NCBI GenBank assembly: GCA_029865195.1
Contig: JAOUHH010000128.1
Coordinates: 1 to 7,963, forward strand
Length of the DNA: 7,963 nucleotides
Direction of reading: 5' to 3'
Origin: Desulfobulbaceae bacterium
GTDB lineage: Bacteria > Desulfobacterota > Desulfobulbia > Desulfobulbales > UBA5123
Shown: piece by piece, positions 6,010 to 7,963 of the stretch
How the letters are laid out: every line of letters starts with the position of its first letter
Position numbering within the stretch: position 1 is the first letter of the stretch
Translations under genes and position numbers: made by a program
Notes under the pieces: model-generated
The model's input: only the letters and a program-made list of their open reading frames with translations
What the model was told of the DNA's origin: nothing
Database searches by the model: none

Positions 6010-7101
6010 ATGGCGAAACGGCTTCGATCGGGATATACCACCGGCGCCTGCGCGGCGGCGGCTGCCAAGGCGGCGACTCTGGCCCTGCTGGGCGACTGCG
6101 CCAAAACGGTGGAGATTCCCTTTCCGGACACCAGCCGGGTTGCCTTTGGACTGTGCCGTTGTCTGAAAGATAATGGCGCGGCGTTGGCCTCGGTGGTCAA
6201 GGACGCCGGCGACGACCCGGATGTGACCAACGGCGCCGAGATCGTCGCCCAGGCGCGGAAAAACTCCGGGGCAAGGGAAGGCGCGGTTTTTCTTGATAAG
6301 GCTAAAAACATCACCCTTCGCGCCGGGGTCGGGGTCGGGACGGTCACCAAACCGGGATTGGCGGTGGCGGTGGGCGAGCCCGCCATCAACCCGGTACCCC
6401 GGCGGATGATCCTGGCCGCGGTCAGCGAGGCGCTTGCCGCCTGCGGTGCTGCCGGCAACATCGAGATCACCATCTCGGTGCCGGCGGGCGAGGAGTTGGC
6501 GGCAAAGACCCTTAACCACCGGCTGGGGATCGTCGGCGGGCTCTCCATCCTCGGCACCACCGGCATCGTCCGGCCGGTGTCGGCAGAGGCGTGGACCGCC
6601 ACCATCGCAACCTCCATGAACGTGGCGCGGGAACTGGGGATCGACGAGATTGTTCTCTCCACCGGTCGCACCTCGGAGCGGGGCGCGCAGGCGGTGCTGG
6701 CGTTGCCGGAAGAGGCGTACGCGATGATGGGCGATTATCTGGAATTTTCGCTCCTTGCGGCGGCCCGGCACGGCTTTAAAAGAATTCATCTCGCCGCCAT
6801 GTGGGCCAAGGTGATGAAGGGGGGGATGGCGATCCCCCAGACCCATGTTCGCCACGGCGCGCTGGAGGCGGAAGAGGCGGTGGCGTTTTTGCGGACCTTG
6901 GGGGTTGAAGAGGCGGTTATTGAAAAGATGGCCGGGGTCAACACCGCCCGCGAGATTTACGAGCGGTTGTCCGGCATGGGGCGACCCGACGTAATCGAGG
7001 CGGTCTGCCGGGCGGCAAAGGGCTATGCCGAAAAAACCTCGGGGCTGCCGGTCAGCCTCTATCTGGTGGACGGTCACGGCAAGGTGGTGGCGCATGTTTA
7101 G
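6010..7101 (+). CDS. cbiD: Cobalt-precorrin-5B C1-methyltransferase CbiD
   Basis: CbiD methylates C1 of cobalt-precorrin-5B with SAM and is diagnostic of the anaerobic route. The frame is open well upstream, but ATG 6010 is chosen because AGGA (6001-6004) sits 5 nt before it and because the protein then opens with the family hallmark 'RSGYTTGACAAAAAKAA' (6-22). Further family segments are 'KDAGDDPDVTNGAEI' (64-78), 'GVGTVTKPGL' (107-116), 'GEPAINPVPR' (122-131) and 'GGLSILGTTGIVRPVS' (176-191). The 363-residue length is usual. It begins 7 nt after cbiC and its stop overlaps the next start by 8 nt. Confidence 0.97.
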   Translation: MAKRLRSGYTTGACAAAAAKAATLALLGDCAKTVEIPFPDTSRVAFGLCRCLKDNGAALASVVKDAGDDPDVTNGAEIVAQARKNSGAREGAVFLDKAKNITLRAGVGVGTVTKPGLAVAVGEPAINPVPRRMILAAVSEALAACGAAGNIEITISVPAGEELAAKTLNHRLGIVGGLSILGTTGIVRPVSAEAWTATIATSMNVARELGIDEIVLSTGRTSERGAQAVLALPEEAYAMMGDYLEFSLLAAARHGFKRIHLAAMWAKVMKGGMAIPQTHVRHGALEAEEAVAFLRTLGVEEAVIEKMAGVNTAREIYERLSGMGRPDVIEAVCRAAKGYAEKTSGLPVSLYLVDGHGKVVAHV

Positions 7102-7963
7102 GATCGAGTTGATCGGCATCAGCCCCGGCGCGGGGTTGGACGCCAGGCAGCGCGAGATCGTCAATCGCTGCGGCTGTGTGGTCGCCTCAAGCAGGCACCG
7201 GCCGCTGCTTGACGGCTGCGGGCTTGAGATCATCCCCATCGCCCCGGTGGCGCAGACCCTGGCCACGGTGGCCGAGCGGTTGGGTGAACAAGATGTGGCG
7301 GTGCTGGCCAGTGGCGATCCGCTCTTCTTCGGGATCGGCCGCACTTTGATTACCAAATTCGGCCCTGAGCGGGTGGTGGTCCATCCGGCCCTGTCGTCGT
7401 TGCAGGCGGCCTGCGCCAAGTTTGGCGAGCCGTGGGATGATATCTTTATCCTCAGCCTGCATGGCCGGGAGGCGGCAGGGGTCGCGGCCAAGGTGATGGG
7501 GCACGGCAAGGTCTTTTGTTTCACCGACCGGGTCAACTCGCCGGACATGGTGGCGCGGGCGCTGCTTGCGGTCTGCCGCTCCATCGATGATGAAGCGTTG
7601 GCTTCAGGCTACACGGTGTGGGTGGCGGAGAATCTGGGCCAGGATGACGAACGGATCACCTGCGGGACGCTCACCGAGATCGCGGCAATGGCGTTTGCCG
7701 ACCTCAACGTCATGCTGCTAAAAAAACCGGAGCGCGCGACGGCAAGCGCAATCGCCTTCGGTTTGCAGGAAGAGGAGATCGACCACAGCCGTGGCTTGAT
7801 CACCAAGAGCGAGGTGCGGGCGGCAACCCTGCATCATTTGCGGCTCCCTCAACGCGGCGTGCTCTGGGACGTGGGCGCGGGCTCGGGCTCGGTGGGCTTG
7901 GAAGCGGCGCGGCTCTGCCCCGGTTTGCAGGTGTTCGCCGTTGAGCGCAACCCTGAGGAGCTT
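7094..7963 (+). CDS. cbiET: Fused CbiE-CbiT (cobalt-precorrin C5,C15-methyltransferase/decarboxylase), 3' truncated by window
   Basis: The reading frame is open from ATG 7094 to the window end (290 codons). AAGGTGG (7081-7087) lies 6 nt upstream, and the start overlaps the cbiD stop by 8 nt (ATGTTTAG). Residues 1 to about 212 are CbiE, a tetrapyrrole methylase: 'IGISPGAG' (7-14), 'LASGDPLFFGIG' (71-82) and 'ENLGQDDERITCGTL' (179-193). From about 222 the CbiT domain begins with its hallmark 'GLITKSEVRAATL' (234-246) and SAM motif 'WDVGAGSGSVGLE' (258-270), followed by the acidic 'VER' strand end. CbiE methylates C5; CbiT methylates C15 and decarboxylates the C12 side chain. The fused order matches CobL, though in this pathway CbiE and CbiT are often separate. 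A full protein of about 400 residues is expected. Confidence 0.95.
   Translation, partial: MFRIELIGISPGAGLDARQREIVNRCGCVVASSRHRPLLDGCGLEIIPIAPVAQTLATVAERLGEQDVAVLASGDPLFFGIGRTLITKFGPERVVVHPALSSLQAACAKFGEPWDDIFILSLHGREAAGVAAKVMGHGKVFCFTDRVNSPDMVARALLAVCRSIDDEALASGYTVWVAENLGQDDERITCGTLTEIAAMAFADLNVMLLKKPERATASAIAFGLQEEEIDHSRGLITKSEVRAATLHHLRLPQRGVLWDVGAGSGSVGLEAARLCPGLQVFAVERNPEEL

Noticed and set aside
5965..7584. A 539-codon open frame on the minus strand.
   Set aside because: It lies opposite cbiD and cbiE, both with strong family motifs. Long antisense frames are expected in GC-rich coding DNA, and its translation is low in recognisable domains.

Overview
The window is a single co-directional block, all genes on the + strand, of a GC-rich bacterium that makes cobalamin by the anaerobic (cobalt-early) route. 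CbiD, CbiC, a CbiE-CbiT fusion and CbiA, a probable CbiK cobaltochelatase tail, and an adjacent BtuCDF/FecBCD-type importer suggest an anaerobe of the Desulfobacterota (sulfate- or metal-reducing 'deltaproteobacteria'). That placement is an inference from gene content and base composition; there is no rRNA or other phylogenetic marker here.

Layout: 1-176 is the C-terminal end of a probable sirohydrochlorin cobaltochelatase (CbiK-like). 229-789 is a small three-helix PepSY-type membrane protein. 798-1850 and 1843-2631 are the permease and ATPase of a corrinoid/iron-complex ABC importer and overlap by 8 nt. 2634-2823 is copy 1 of a structured intergenic repeat. 2841-3779 is the importer's periplasmic binding protein. 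3784-5132 is cbiA (cobyrinate a,c-diamide synthase), whose reading frame is broken by an apparent one-base deletion near 4935. 5134-5332 is copy 2 of the same repeat, inverted. 5367-6002 is cbiC, 6010-7101 is cbiD, and 7094 to the window end is a cbiE-cbiT fusion cut by the window edge.

How the parts fit: CbiK inserts cobalt into sirohydrochlorin. CbiD (C1 methylation with ring-A acyl release), CbiE/CbiT (C5 and C15 methylation with C12 decarboxylation) and CbiC (methyl migration) then build cobyrinate, and CbiA amidates side chains a and c. The transporter probably brings in a corrinoid, cobalt complex or iron complex; the sequence does not settle which. Tight spacing and two 8-nt overlaps imply translational coupling within an operon.

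The most unusual parts are not the enzymes. The first is a pair of inverted ~190-200 nt repeats that sit directly after stop codons and flank the binding-protein/cbiA segment. Their sequences differ, but the differences preserve base pairing, so they look like a structured mobile or regulatory element. The second is the cbiA frameshift, which removes the region of the conserved glutaminase histidines unless it is a sequencing error or is bypassed. No CRISPR array, tRNA, rRNA, insertion sequence or convincing B12 riboswitch was seen.
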